Origin: Polytrichum commune
Taxonomy: Eukaryota > Streptophyta > Polytrichopsida > Polytrichales > Polytrichaceae
Direction of reading: 5' to 3'
DNA length: 64,000 nt
Assembly (NCBI GenBank): GCA_950295325.1
Contig: OX485805.1
Coordinates: 16,045,501-16,109,500, forward strand
In this document: in pieces, positions 10,640 to 21,864 of the stretch
How the letters are laid out: the number at the start of each line of letters is the position of its first letter
Position numbering within the stretch: position 1 is the first letter of the stretch
Position numbers and translations under genes: made by a program
The notes under the pieces: generated by a model
The model's input: only the letters and a program-made list of their open reading frames with translations
Told to the model about the DNA's origin: nothing
Databases searched by the model: none

Positions 10640-11274
10640 CCACTCACTATCCTCGCGGGTGAGCGTTGCCCTTGCTGCGCCCACATTCCGGGGCCTCATC
10701 CACTTGCGATTCAGTGAATCGTGCCACTTTTGGGAATCAGGAGCAGTTCTGTAGGGCGGAGATGACAGGACGTGGGTGCGGTCGCGGAGGAGATCCCGCA
10801 AGCGTCGGGCGCAGCCGGGCAGTGCGTGGATGAGGCCGCGGGATGGCAACTCAACAATCATCGGCAGGTGGTTGTGATGTCGGAGGTGCAGTGCGGGATC
10901 AGGTATTTGGGTTATCTGCCACTTCACAGTCACCGTCAAATCCCTCGCCTGTGACCGGGAAAATGAAATGCGGCTGCGTCCATCTCCACGCACTCACGCA
11001 GCGCATCCACCAGGGGGGTTATGGGTTTGTTCGCAATGTCACCGTCAAATTCACCATCTCTTTTTGCGAACCCATGGCCTATTGTTGTTGAAGAATCTCC
11101 GTTGTCTGTCACGTGAACCCCAACCGAAACTGGCAGTGAAGAAGTGAATGTCTTCCTCTTGATAGAAATTCGAGCTTTCTTAACATCAAATTGTACAGGA
11201 AAGCTCTTGCTGCGTTCATGGTAGAGTTGTCCACCGAATCCCGAACAGCGACCGTTAAGCCTCGTGAGATTCAT
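10640..11274 (-). pseudogene. Orn/Lys/Arg decarboxylase (PLP, group III) N-terminal fragment
   Basis: The minus frame from 11274 to 10936 starts with a Ser/Arg/Lys-rich stretch that could be a plastid transit peptide. It then reads ITPLVDALRECVEMDAAAFH and FPGHRRG. This matches the N-terminal PPLV(D/E)AL...FHFPGH(N/R)RG signature of the plant and cyanobacterial Orn/Lys/Arg decarboxylase family. Beyond that, homology shifts frame. LPMIVELPS-RGLIHALPGC (near 10860-10810) resembles the LPEID-LPSP-GPILEAQ segment. CGISSATAPTSC then ELLLIPKSGTIH (near 10800-10690) resembles CGIxAAxMATCxPG and LILPRNSHISAISG. The lysine-bearing PLP core is absent. The enzyme would decarboxylate a basic amino acid, but this copy is frameshifted and truncated. 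The first part is clear; the frame-shifted part is moderate. Confidence 0.65.
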
Positions 11275-11423
11275 GGCGCTCTACGCGACATTCACATGGT
11301 ATTCATAACGGAAGAGGGTCAATTACTGTTCCAATTTTTCTTCTCTTGCAACTCTGCAGTGCATCTCCCCCATTCCTTATCTTTCCGATGGTTCCGAGCC
11401 CAAAAAGTTATGCTAGGATGACA

Positions 11424-11553
11424 GCAAGCCACAAGGTTTAAACCCTTAACCCTAAACCTCAACCTTAAACCCTCGTGTTGGACCCAGCTTTGAATACTTT
11501 GATAAGGCTGTCCGCACATTATCCAGGTGAATTTCTTACAAGCAGCCTTTATC
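11424..11553. repeat. Direct repeat copy 1 (about 130 bp) with telomere-like core
   Basis: Starts GCAAGCCACAAGGTTTAAAC and continues through CCTTAACCCTAAACCTCAAC to a segment reading GATAAGGCTGTCCGCACATT and TTTCTTACAAGCAGCC. It is near-identical to 12632-12762. The core holds several degenerate CCCTAAA or CCTTAAA units. Confidence 0.9.
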
Positions 11554-12631
11554 CTCAGCGAACACCTCGCATTTTTCAGATTCTAAGTCACAGTGATTGA
11601 CCATGAAGATAACCTCTAGTTATTAAGTTCACATCACACGACTTTCAAGACACTGTGCTGGCAAATTCCACAACTTGATGTAGGGGAAAATCAAGGATCT
11701 CACAGGATTGAATTGATGGATTTGCGAGGAACAACTTTCTGACTGGACCCATATTTTGAACAAAATCTGCCCCACTCAGATTGTGTTTATATAAAAAAAA
11801 TTACTAGATTCATCAATCTTTAACCGATTTTTCTCCTGGACTTGAATAGAGACAGAACAAATCAGACAAAGAGTTTCAAACTCTAAGGATAAATGTACAT
11901 TTGTGAGATTGATTCTTCCATTTACATCCTCATAAAAATGTTCTACAATGACACTCGTACAGTGTGAGGCGAATGAGCTGCCACCTTGGTAATGCCGGAT
12001 ATTACCGTCCAAGGAAAAATTCAGCTACTGGATCAACTAATGGATACTCTTCAACTCTCACAACGAGTTGCACCTATCAATGTAGGTGGTGACTATCTGT
12101 TGATACATGGATGCCACATCCTTTGAAAAGAGTAAAGCCAATGCCATAATAACATTTCTGTGTTGTAAGCTTAAACTAAAAATAAGCTCAAGCGTCAATT
12201 CTGGGCATGTTGCTCATCTATGTCTTTGTGCGGCTTCCTTGTGCCTATCCAATCACCTGAAATTGCTCGAATCTTTGCTATCCACGATGGCTGGGGCTGG
12301 GCACCCTCCCCCGCCTTTGTTTCATTGCTGGGACTCTCCCCACCATCTTTAGAGGTAAGTTTCTTTTTATTTACTTCCTGCAATGAAATTAACCAGCACT
12401 CATTCAGTCAAGTTAGAAAAAACTCCTAGGCCAATTTCAAAAGTGTCCTGCTGACAAAGGAGAGAATGCACATTAATACACGTGCGTCAAATTATCTCTC
12501 ATAAAACTAAAGTGGAACTCTTGCCCCCCTTCCCTCAGCATGTCGTGTGACGATTTGAAACAATCAAATTATTGTTCCTGATATGTGTCCCACTCCTGAA
12601 CCTTACAATATTACGTGTGAGAAGATCAATG

Positions 12632-12762
12632 CAAGCCACGAGGTTTAAATCCTTAACCCTAAACCTCAACCTTAAACCCTCGTGTTGGACCCAACTTTGA
12701 ATACTTTGATAAGGCTGTCCGCATATTATCCAGGTGAATTTCTTACAAGCATCCTTTATCCT
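12632..12762. repeat. Direct repeat copy 2 (about 130 bp) with telomere-like core
   Basis: The same sequence as 11424-11553, with a handful of substitutions, 1.2 kb away. The 1.08 kb between the copies has only short frames that I do not recognise. The pair could be a segmental duplication or LTR-like ends, but no TG...CA termini were found. Confidence 0.9.
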
Positions 12763-14253
12763 TACAAGCAGCTTAAGCTTAATGTACTAGCACAATTTGT
12801 GAAACTAGTGACTGCAATTAAATCAAGTGATTGTAGCTATGATGGTCAGAAGTGCATCTGTGTTTATTCTAATCTGGCGCAATGTGAAGCTCGTGCTGAT
12901 TTTGGACCTGGTTGTGTGCTGTATAGTGTTTGCTATTTGGCTGGGTATCTGTAGGGGCTTCAACTGTGTAAAAAGTTAACATTGTGTTGGCTTGTGAAGC
13001 ACACAAATTATTCTGTGCTATTGTCAAATTTTGTGAATGTTCTAGGTTTCTAAATCAGTCTATGTGATATATCTTGTCCGTAGCTGATTTTGAACATTGA
13101 ACTTCACATGATAGACCTTGAAGGCGACTTATTTTGTGAGGAGGATTTTATTGTGGGCTTCAGTGGTGCGGGCTTTGGTAGTGGTGTGGCATCAAGACCA
13201 TCAACAAATGGACGTGGTGTGGCATGAAGAATTTTGCAACATGAGGCTGGGAGTTCGAGGCGCGCTCAATTGCCTTAGGTACAAGCCAATTTCGCAACTT
13301 GCGACGAGTTCGGGCAAGCACCATTGGTGAGCTCCGAAGCATTTTTTGATAATGATTTTCAAGGTGTTGGTGGAAATAGGGGGGATCAGAGTTTAGGCCC
13401 ATAGAGGTAGTAGAACCGGGGGTCAAGGCCGGGGTCGTGGAGCAGCTGCTGCAAAACCCACAAAAGGGAAGAATTTTGTGCCGGACGAGGAACGGCAGCT
13501 TGCTAAAAGCGTTTTAGCAATTTCACAGGATCCAATTGTAAGCAATCAGCAAAAAAACAGTGCATTCTGGGAGAGGATTTACGAACATTACGAAAACTTT
13601 AATCCGGTGTCGGGTAAAGAAGTTTTTGCTTTGGAAAAATACTGGATTTCTTGCTGCAATTAGTTTTGGCTTAAGACATTGGAGACTAGAAAATGCACGA
13701 AGTATTCATCCTCAAAACCCCTACAAACGTTTCTATGCTCTGTTGAAGTTGGTCGACACCTTTTATTCTCGAATCTGATTGGCAGCTCATTACCCTTTCA
13801 CCTTGAAAGCCATAATTCTCTCTTCAACACTCTAAATCAAGAAGTATAAAGTTTCATAGAGAGATGACACAATATCACTTCACTTGCTCGAGTTTCATAA
13901 ACAAAAACACTATACACGATTTCTACAAGTCTTTGAAGTCATGGTCTTCTAAATTTTATTGCAACAAACATTGTTCCCCTGTACACCTCACAAAAATCGC
14001 ATACAAATCCAAATATAGTGTGTTTATCTCATTTTGGAACCACACCGACAATACGTATCAACTTCCAAAATTTCCATAGAAAAAACTTCCAAATATACCC
14101 ACATTTTTTTCCTTCTCCCCACACTATTCCCCCCAAAACTCAACAACCCTCCCTTGAAGAGAGAGGGATCCGATCCCTTAGCCTCCTCCCAAAGTCAATA
14201 CTAGTCCATGTCTATGTTATATGGGCTTCAACTTAGTCATTGGCTAATCTCCA

Positions 14254-14395
14254 TTAGCTTACTCATCCTTATATATCCCTTAGCTTAGTCATCTAACCCT
14301 TATCTTAGCTTACTCATCCTTATCTATCCCTTAGGTTAGTCATCTAACCCTTGTCTTAGCTTATTCATCTATTCCTAATCTTAGCTTACTCATCA
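14254..14395. repeat. 51-bp tandem repeat
   Basis: TTAGCTTACTCATCCTTAT recurs at 14254, 14305 and 14356 with 51-bp spacing, alternating with TTAGTCATCTAACCCTT. There are about 2.7 copies, inside the interval that splits the ORF1 pseudogene. Confidence 0.9.
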
Positions 14396-15229
14396 AAATT
14401 TGAACCGAAATGGTAAACTATCTTTATTTTTTAATTTTTTTTACCAAACTTCAAACACACAAGATGAAGTTTATAAATATTAAAACTAAACGTATAATAT
14501 CAATATATGTCTAAAAGATGTTGAACATAATTCTAAGAGGAATTTTACTCCAACTGCAAAAACTTGAAGATGCGTCGAAGAATAAGTGCAACGTAGTCTG
14601 CACGATCAGCCTTAGTCAATAGATTAACTGGACCTTATAGGCAACGTTGATGGCCGCAACTTCCTTTCACATGCTTAAGACAACAAAAATATTGATCGTC
14701 ATTTAAGCCTTCAAAAATTCCTCTAAATGTCACATCCCGAGTGCCAGGTTTAACATACCCAGCCTGCAACAAAATCACCAATGTACGAGCATCTTGTTGA
14801 AGGTTTTTATACCACCGCTGCTCCACACAAGGTTGCTTCAACAGTCGAGAAGGCCCACCTTCTTCTTGTGGACGCTCATGTAGTGGTGAAGGACTAAGTG
14901 GGAGAAGAGTACGAATCGGCAGTTGAGATAAAGAAAAGTCCAGCTCAAGTTCTGGTTGAAGTTCTTCATTTTGAGACTTAGGCAAAACTCTCCAATTCGA
15001 CATGTTAAAAAAAAATCCAAATTAACCACATCAAACTGGTGAAGCTCTGAAATGGTCATTATTCTTGTAACCTAAATACTTTCTAGTAGGAAGGCGTCAT
15101 TCTGAAGCTTCCCCAAAAGATATGATTATTTCTTCGACTCAAAATCCACTCAAATAAATAAAAAATAAAAAACGTATAAGCAATAGATAGGAATATAAAT
15201 CCCTTCAGCATGTTCTGATAAACACCAAG

Positions 15230-15490
15230 CCGCGGAAGCCCAACTGGTAAAGTGCTTCAAGCGCCATAGCACTGGTCGGGGTTCGAAACCCTCTGGACCC
15301 GTATGAGCAGGCGAATGGCCACGTGACTTGGCACTGCTGGTGAAAACTAGGCAGGTAACTACTAGTTGGCGCCACCTACTCCTTGAGCATATGACTCTAA
15401 ATTTCGTGGTTCTAACCACGGTTCTTTCTCTTCTTCCCTCATTCCTCTGATCTCCCCTCTCTCTTTTGTCTATACCTTTATTTTTCTTTG
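15230..15490 (+). mobile_element. tRNA-derived SINE
   Basis: An RNA polymerase III split promoter is visible. The A box-like CTGGTAAAGTGC is near 15244. The B box GGGTTCGAAACCC is near 15279, about 34 bp downstream. The head CCGCGGAAGCCCAACTGG precedes it, and a unique body and T-rich tail (TATACCTTTATTTTTC) follow. It does not fold as a complete tRNA with an acceptor stem, so a SINE is preferred to a tRNA gene. It lies within the interval splitting the ORF1 pseudogene. TSDs were not resolved. Confidence 0.6.
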
Positions 15491-16262
15491 TTTTAAACCT
15501 TACTCTCAAAACATTTCACACTATATTTACTTATTAAACCATTTTTTACACGACACCCGTAGTTCATCGGGGTGCGCGGTCTTTAGAGTAAAAGTGGGGC
15601 GTCATTAAGCACGATGCCCTCAAGTTTATGGAATGCTATCAACAAATTAAACGGTTGAATAAATCGGGAGTAGGTGAAGTTGATATCATTTGCATGGCCA
15701 AAGAGTTGTACCGCACAAAAAAAACAAAAAATGGTAAGTTCACATACAAACATTGTTGGTCAATTGTTAAAAATTATCCGCGGTGGACTGATGGTGTGAC
15801 GACCACGAGGCAGTTAATTCATTTGAAAAGGAAATCCGTGTCTTCAGAGCATGAGTCCCAAGCGGGCACCACTGAATCCGTGGGTGTTGTAGACTCTCCA
15901 CTCAAGCCCAACGTGTCATTGAGGGACTGACCCATGGAGACAAAGGCGGCGAAGGAGGTACAACGATCAAACAAGATTTTTAAAATGCGGCGAACCATCA
16001 AGCCATAGTCACAGCGACAATCGATGATGCCCAAATTCGTAAGGTGAGTGTTTTCAAGGATCAAAACATGATTCTACTAATGCAAACCATCAACTCTTTG
16101 GCAACACTGACCGCCCATGAATATTTCCGTCTACGTTAAGATGAAGAATTAGAAAAACTTCGCAAGCGTCTTGTGGAGAAGACAGAACGAGAAAGGCGAG
16201 AACTTCGAAGACGGTGAGGCAAGGAAGAGGATGGAGCCTGCTAGAGAAAGAGAGGTTGCGGA

Positions 16263-16354
16263 GGCCGAAGCCCGTGAAGACATGGAAACGATGCGGCAAA
16301 TGCGGAATGGCCGAAGCCCGTGAAGACATAGAAACGATGCGGCAAATGCGGAGT
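16263..16354 (+). repeat. 46-bp tandem duplication in the ORF1 pseudogene
   Basis: GGCCGAAGCCCGTGAAGACA begins at 16263 and again at 16309. The 46-bp period is not a multiple of three, so the coiled-coil peptide AEARED-ETMRQMR appears in two frames. Confidence 0.9.
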
Positions 16355-16462
16355 GTGAGCAACCACATTGATGGACGACAAAACTTCGATGCGGAGCTCG
16401 AGCAATTTAAGAGTGATCATGAACAACATGAAGGTGATTTTGAAGGTGCGCATTTCACTTAA

Positions 16463-19400
16463 TTGAATATTTGTAAATTATTATTTTGCGCATTTTGCAC
16501 ATGGTTGGGAGCTATTTTTTGTACAGTTTTGTGAAGCTTGAACTTTGAGAATTGTTTTTCGCTTGGAATTATTTTATTTTTTCATTTTTTTGTGCGTTGG
16601 CTTAGGCAAGCTTTTGTTTACATATTTAAAAAATTCATAAAATTTGGAAATTTGGAAATTTGGAAAATTTTAATATTTTGTGATTCAAATTAATCAGGAA
16701 TTGAGAGTTAGGATGTATTGGGATAGTATGGCATTGGTTTCATATTTATTGGCTTTTACATACATGTGATGTTCACCATGACTTCCCGGTGTCGAGTTTG
16801 TTTGTTGATACTCTGAAGGTTGTGGCCTCTCAAGCTCGTATTTTTTCGCGCCCAATTTATGGAGATGAAATGGGGCACGATATTTCATACCGTAATGGTG
16901 TAGACTACGATGGAATAAAATATGTGTCTTTGAATGAGCCCACTGCATGAAATGTTATTGACAAGATAATAGTACGCATAACTTGGAGGTAGAGGAAGAG
17001 GTGGACATCGCTTGATACTAAACGGAAACCGATATTACCATTGATTATGTAAGTGTTTCAAATACATATTATGCCATATGAGTGACACCTTTTAGTGCCC
17101 ACAAATGTTCTATCAAATCACCCCTTAGTTCAAAATGAGTGTCGCGATTCTGTACCTCTTTTGTGGTTTCTATCAATTGTTCAAAAGACAGCCCACGGCG
17201 TAATGGTACCGCATCTTCTCTCAATTCCAAAATGATGTCTTCAAGTCCTTATATGTCCGCTTCGTCTTCGATTATTATGATCTTGTTACAAAATTTGATT
17301 ATGACATGGGGTGTGCGGACCTTAGATATTATGATCAAGAAGCATAGTAAGGGTTATACGAATATGTGAGCTCTAAATCCCCACCCGGATTACGACGCCT
17401 AAGGGTGGGGTTCTAGGGCTGACACATAGGTCTAGGGGTGGAACGAACATACACTTCATTCACGTCGGTCCCTACGGAAATCAAAGTTTCTTCTCTCTCT
17501 CACTACATATCAACACCAGTATTATTGATATAATACTGCAATGAAATTTGCCTGCAGAAGCACTTGATGAGAGGTAAATCCAGAAGTTCGACAAAAGTAT
17601 GTAAATATAAAGTTCAAAAACAGACAGGACCTTTTGAAGAATCATAGTTATTTCCAATCCTATAATTGGCGTGGGACTGAGTTCAAATTTTGATCTATCT
17701 CTGAGCACTTGACAGAAGGAATTAGACGTCAGGGTCTGAACCGATGTATATGAGGTATGCATGCATAAAGTCCAGGAAAAATGGTAGTTGCAACTCTGAT
17801 TTTATGCAAGCAATATCGAGAGAGCTTCTGGGGCTCTGCGTCGATCACTCCATTCAAACGGCCAGTTGCTCGGAGTGGCTTGCATTTGTGCTGAGTGGCG
17901 AGTCGGGGTGGTCTCCGGTGGATCAAATCTGTTCAAAGCACCTTCATGTGGAGACATGCTCATTAACAGGAGCTCATCATAATTTATACTAGAACTGATT
18001 ACGTGAGAGGATGATCAACAGCTATGAGGATTAGAAGTGTTAGTAAGGGACCACATTCCTACTCAAAACAACAAAGTTGATTCATAAGAGGAACCTGTGC
18101 CACAGAGGAAGAAATGTTAACTTATCTTTTAACCTTCTCAGAGGCAAAGGTGTTGCAAGCAAGCAATACAACACATAATTTCAGATGTCAAATTTGCAAG
18201 ATTGTGAATGAACTCCCACAAGAAGCAATATATCTGCTTCGACATATCGCTTCGCAGAGGAGTAACAGGTGCTATTGCATGATTGCTTCACAGAAATCTG
18301 CGCAAATTCAATCCAATATTGTAAGAATTTCCTACAACGCTCTCGCAAATTGATCAGGTATGTTGATTAAGGTAGTTTTTCATAAATTGTGTAATCATCG
18401 AGGCAAAGGAACAAGGAAATTTATTGAAGGTTGCATGATCACCATTGCTTCATGAATTTTGTTTGGAATCTCTTTCTTCAATCCCTAAGCTATGTGCTTG
18501 TCGATAATAGTTTATGTGGATTGTGGTTGTGGAAGTAGAAGTGTTTCCTACCTTCGAGAAATTCAAGGCTACATGCTTAAGAGTCATGACTTTTGGCAAA
18601 AAAAATTCAACCTTAATTCAATATGTTACAAATTTGTTAAATTGACCCACAAACTTAAAGAGATCGTATCCATTGTGAAAGAGGTAGTAATTCGTAATGC
18701 TTGTAATAGTCGAGAAAAATATTTAAGAGTTTCATTGAAAATTGAAGGTTGCTTGCTTACTCAGTTGTATCATGAATTATGTTCAAGTTTCAAGGTATTC
18801 TTAATGTGCTCAATTGTTATTGTGCATAATTCTAGGATGCAGTACTTGCAGTATTTTTGTTATAGTGATCCAACTTGAGGAAATTTAAATGGCAAGCGAC
18901 AAAATAAGTAATGTGTAAAGGCATGTTGTTGGTGATGATGACTTTGCCCTCCTTATTACTTGAAGTTTTTGTGATTATGTACTTAGTGTTGGTGATGTGC
19001 GTGTATGTCTATGGATTTGTCCTTCGACAAACATTTTGGGATATTAAACTCCAAGGAGTAGGACAATAATTTTGGGACGGAGGGAGTATACCAAGAAGGT
19101 GTGTTGGTGATGTGTCTATCTATGGATTATTCTTTCTTAAAATATTTAGCAAGGGGTGCGCTATATTAATAAAACACCCACATAAGTAGTCTTGAATAAA
19201 GGACACCATGGAAAGAATGCCCAATTTGAACAACATTTGCTACTGCTTTACTCGTTTGACCAAAAACACTATGGATTTATTATACCGGAGCACCTTTTTG
19301 GTCCACTTTACCATGCTTGCACCCATGTACTTTACTAAAATTGGACAAAATTCGATAAGTTTGTACATCAATATCTAGTCAAGTATTGATGGAAATAAAC

Positions 19401-19660
19401 ATGAGTTTCAAACTTATATTTTATTGAATATAAAATTCTATTCTATTTTAATTATATTTGAACAATTTTGGGGACTTGAATGAAAAATAACCATTGCGTG
19501 GAGTGGAGTCATCAACAGGATTCAGTCAACAAAAAAGTTTGGATTTTAAAAATTGCTTAATTTTGGTTTTGGGGTGTAGAACCTCAAATAACCAAACCCC
19601 AATCGCGCCAATGTAGATCCTACACACACACGTCCATAAAGACTCACACAGTAACTCCAC
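16463..19660. other. Intergenic, no supported gene
   Basis: AT-rich sequence with only short unrelated frames. A GC-richer patch at about 17750-17990 has an 82-codon frame that I cannot identify. Near 17370-17470 is a short GC-rich block with CCCACCCGGATTACGACGCC. No repeat boundaries were resolved. Confidence 0.4.
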
Positions 19661-20046
19661 CACTATACTAAATATGATATTTAGTGTCACCAATTCTAAT
19701 TGTCTTGCTCAATACTAATTGTAAACTGCAGTTTAGTGTCACCAACACTAAATGCTAACCCAACATTATTTGTCATTCCTTGTAAATTTTTCAGGGGATT
19801 ATTGATTTACAGTGTTGCAATCACTGTCACTCACCAAACGATTTTTCCATCCAAATTCAATCATCCATGACAACATTTCATCACAAGTTGCTGACAAGAG
19901 AAGGCAGGGTTTTGGCCAATCAATGAACTCATCCATCATCCATGACAATATTTGTTCACTTATTCATAGGAAAAGTCATCATCCAAAAAGTTACCATAGT
20001 GACATTGAATACCACATGACACTAAATATCATATTTAGTGTAGTTA
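19661..20046. mobile_element. MITE with palindromic termini (ACACTAAATAT family), copy 1
   Basis: Left end CACTATACTAAATATGATAT and right end (reverse complement) ACTACACTAAATATGATAT match over about 28 bp. Each end is itself a 23-bp near-palindrome: ACACTAAATAT, one central base, then ATATTTAGTGT. TTTAGTGTCACCAACACTAAA also recurs internally. It is non-coding, 386 bp, and related to 29735-30013. The TSD is not certain, so the superfamily is not assigned. Confidence 0.75.
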
Positions 20047-20772
20047 CTCGCAACCAAACAACACATCTAGACTTCCATGTTTTTATTCCAAGAAACCCCT
20101 CTATTTAAATGGTTACAATTTGTGGCAACATACCATCAAGTTTCTACATCAATGTTGATTTTAAGCATCCAACCTTTCTACGCCTTTGTTGATGATACAA
20201 AAGACCCCCTCCCCTCCCTAGGCTCATCAATCACAAAGTTTGACCTTGTCTTTAGTATCATTGCTCAGATAAAGTGTCATGCTTCGTTTGGGATCAAATT
20301 GGTTGAACTCAACCTTACAACCAAGAATCATATCCATTGATTCCCTTCACCTTCTCTATTGTTATTGTATTCTCCCCTTCCTATGGCCCATATATAATGT
20401 GGGTGTAAGGTGCACCGATCACCTTGCCTTTGCGTTGCACCTTTCATCAAAACCACATGGCGCCAACTAAAATCCCCGCATTAGCAATTATAGCTTGAGA
20501 TTCTTGCCGATTTTCTAAAGCGAGTACACCGGAGATAGAAAGGGAAACTAGGATTCAATATGAATATAGCAGAGGATCTAAAATATAACTACACACTCAC
20601 ACAATCTTGTAAAGAGATAGGAGCGTTCGGTGAAACCGGTGAACCACACATTGCATTAATTCGAGTCCATGCAACACCTCACCGATTTCACGAGCATGCC
20701 CTCGTACAGATTACGATCCTCCAATGCCCTACATTGTGTGAATCGATTCAAAGACAACCAACACTAAGCCCC
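20047..20772. other. Lectin downstream region; no kinase domain
   Basis: This is where a receptor-like kinase domain would lie if the lectin gene continued on the minus strand. I find no GxGxxG, VAxK, HRDxK or DFG motif in any minus frame. Only short unrelated frames are present. Confidence 0.6.
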
Positions 20773-21786
20773 TCACGCAAATGCGCATAGTTGGAGTGAA
20801 TCTTTCTCTTTTTCTTTTGTTTCTGTTACCGTTCTTTTCTTGAGGAGACACACAAGACCCATAAGAACAACCATGGTGGACGCCCCCGCCAGTCCCATGA
20901 CTCCCACAATCAACGCAACTTGACGAGATCTGATCGTATTCTCATCATCCGATACCAACAAACTACTTTGGAAGCTCCATGACTTGATCTCATGCACCTC
21001 ACCGAACAAACCCACCGAGCCGCTGAACCCGACATACATGTCATTGTAAAAGACATCACTTAGGTCGAGGTTTAGCATTGTTAGGAGAGGATCTGAAGGT
21101 TTTTTTATGCCGACAATGCTCGACCCGTTCGCAAGATGAATTTCCAGCTTCTGCTTAGTGGCATCGTAGTCGATCCACGATGTGAAGTCCTGGCCCGTGT
21201 CGAAGTAGTTGCAATCAACGATTTCATTTAGACTAGTATTGGCGCACAAATTATAAGTTTGCATCGAGTTCATGCTATTTATGTTCACACCGATGTGGTT
21301 GTTACTCGGGTCCTCAAACTCGGGGTTCAACCACGTGTCGAATTCCACCGCAAACATATGGTTGCTCCGTCTCCCACTCATGGTCTTGTTCAAGAGGCAC
21401 ATGGAAGCGCCCGCACTTCCACTATAGGTCTTATTATTGACAAACATGAATGCAAATCCTGCAGAATTCCTACCTGTGATTGAGAACGTGAAGGAAGTGC
21501 TAAACGAAGCCACCGATGAGCTTGAAGAAGAAGATCGAAGCGGAATGCTATCTCCATAGACAACCCTCCCGCAATTGTGTTGTTGGGCTCCATGGCCACT
21601 TTGTAAGGCATGGCTATTCAGCAACACTGATGTGAAGTACGAGCTCATAGACGCGTCACCGATTCGTAGCAGGTTGTCACCGGATGCGAAGGGCTCAAAG
21701 GAAAAACTTGCCTTCTGGACATTACTAGAACACATGATGGAAGGTGTCATGGTCGTGAGCTGAAGAAAATGAAGCCACATCCACAT
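20773..21786 (-). CDS. Membrane-anchored L-type (legume-type) lectin without kinase domain
   Basis: An intact single-exon frame. Numbered from a more upstream ATG at 21864, the protein is 363 residues. I prefer Met27 (21786), giving 337, because the upstream ATG overlaps a TATA-like box and Met27 starts a hydrophobic signal-like segment (MWMWLHFLQL). Lectin hallmarks in order: FSFEPF; GRVVYGDSIPL (99-109); FSTSFTFSIT (121-130); GFAFMF; metal and sugar-binding loop FAVEFDTWLNPEFEDPSNNH with E174, D176, N180, D185, H190; WIDYD (230-234); YVGFSGSVG (277-285); SWSF (295-298). One membrane span (about 316-341) is followed by KKR and a 20-residue cytosolic tail. Typical LecRKs continue into a kinase; this one stops. 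It is probably a plasma-membrane carbohydrate-binding receptor-like protein. A truncated LecRK gene that still happens to be open is the alternative. Confidence 0.9.
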   Translation of the reverse strand: MWMWLHFLQLTTMTPSIMCSSNVQKASFSFEPFASGDNLLRIGDASMSSYFTSVLLNSHALQSGHGAQQHNCGRVVYGDSIPLRSSSSSSSVASFSTSFTFSITGRNSAGFAFMFVNNKTYSGSAGASMCLLNKTMSGRRSNHMFAVEFDTWLNPEFEDPSNNHIGVNINSMNSMQTYNLCANTSLNEIVDCNYFDTGQDFTSWIDYDATKQKLEIHLANGSSIVGIKKPSDPLLTMLNLDLSDVFYNDMYVGFSGSVGLFGEVHEIKSWSFQSSLLVSDDENTIRSRQVALIVGVMGLAGASTMVVLMGLVCLLKKRTVTETKEKEKDSLQLCAFA

Positions 21787-21853
21787 TGCTGGAAACTTCA
21801 AATGAAGATGCCGATGATTTGAAACCCCCAGTGAACCTCCATAATTCACTGCC

Positions 21854-21860
21854 TTATAAA
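21854..21860 (-). promoter_or_regulatory. TATA-like box of the lectin gene
   Basis: TTTATAA on the minus strand, 68-74 nt upstream of the chosen ATG (21786). A start site about 30 nt downstream would leave a 5' leader of about 40 nt. It overlaps the upstream in-frame ATG at 21864, which argues against that start. Confidence 0.45.
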
Positions 21861-21864
21861 CCAT

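Larger units (their letters stand above)
13160..16462 (+). pseudogene. PIF/Harbinger ORF1-like (Myb/SANT-like, NAM-associated C-terminal) pseudogene
   Basis: A Gly/Arg-rich lead (GGQGRGRGAAAAKPTKG, near 13420-13465) precedes FVPDEERQLAKSVLAISQDP and AFWERIYEHYENFNPVS. This is the Myb/SANT-like DNA-binding start of Harbinger ORF1 and 'GST T3-like' plant proteins. The frame breaks at 13613 before GTAAAG and resumes at 15563 after CCCGTAG. Its codon is completed in phase: HRGARSLE, a TAA stop (15589), then KWGVIKHDALKFMECYQQIK and YKHCWSIVKNYPRW. The C-terminal half (QNMILLMQTINSLATLTAHE, EELEKLRKRLVEKTERER, AEAREDIETMRQMR) is coiled-coil-like and contains further stops and a 46-bp frameshifting duplication. 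Such proteins bind DNA with the Harbinger transposase. No DDE transposase frame is recognisable nearby. The 1949-bp interval 13614-15562 is either an intron or an insertion. Confidence 0.75.

Noticed and set aside
15236..15300. tRNA gene from the A and B boxes
   Set aside because: No acceptor stem, anticodon arm or CCA-end context; the sequence continues into a SINE-like body.
21787..21864. Upstream ATG as the lectin start (363 residues)
   Set aside because: It overlaps a TATA-like box, and the extra 26 residues precede rather than form the signal-like segment; kept only as an alternative.
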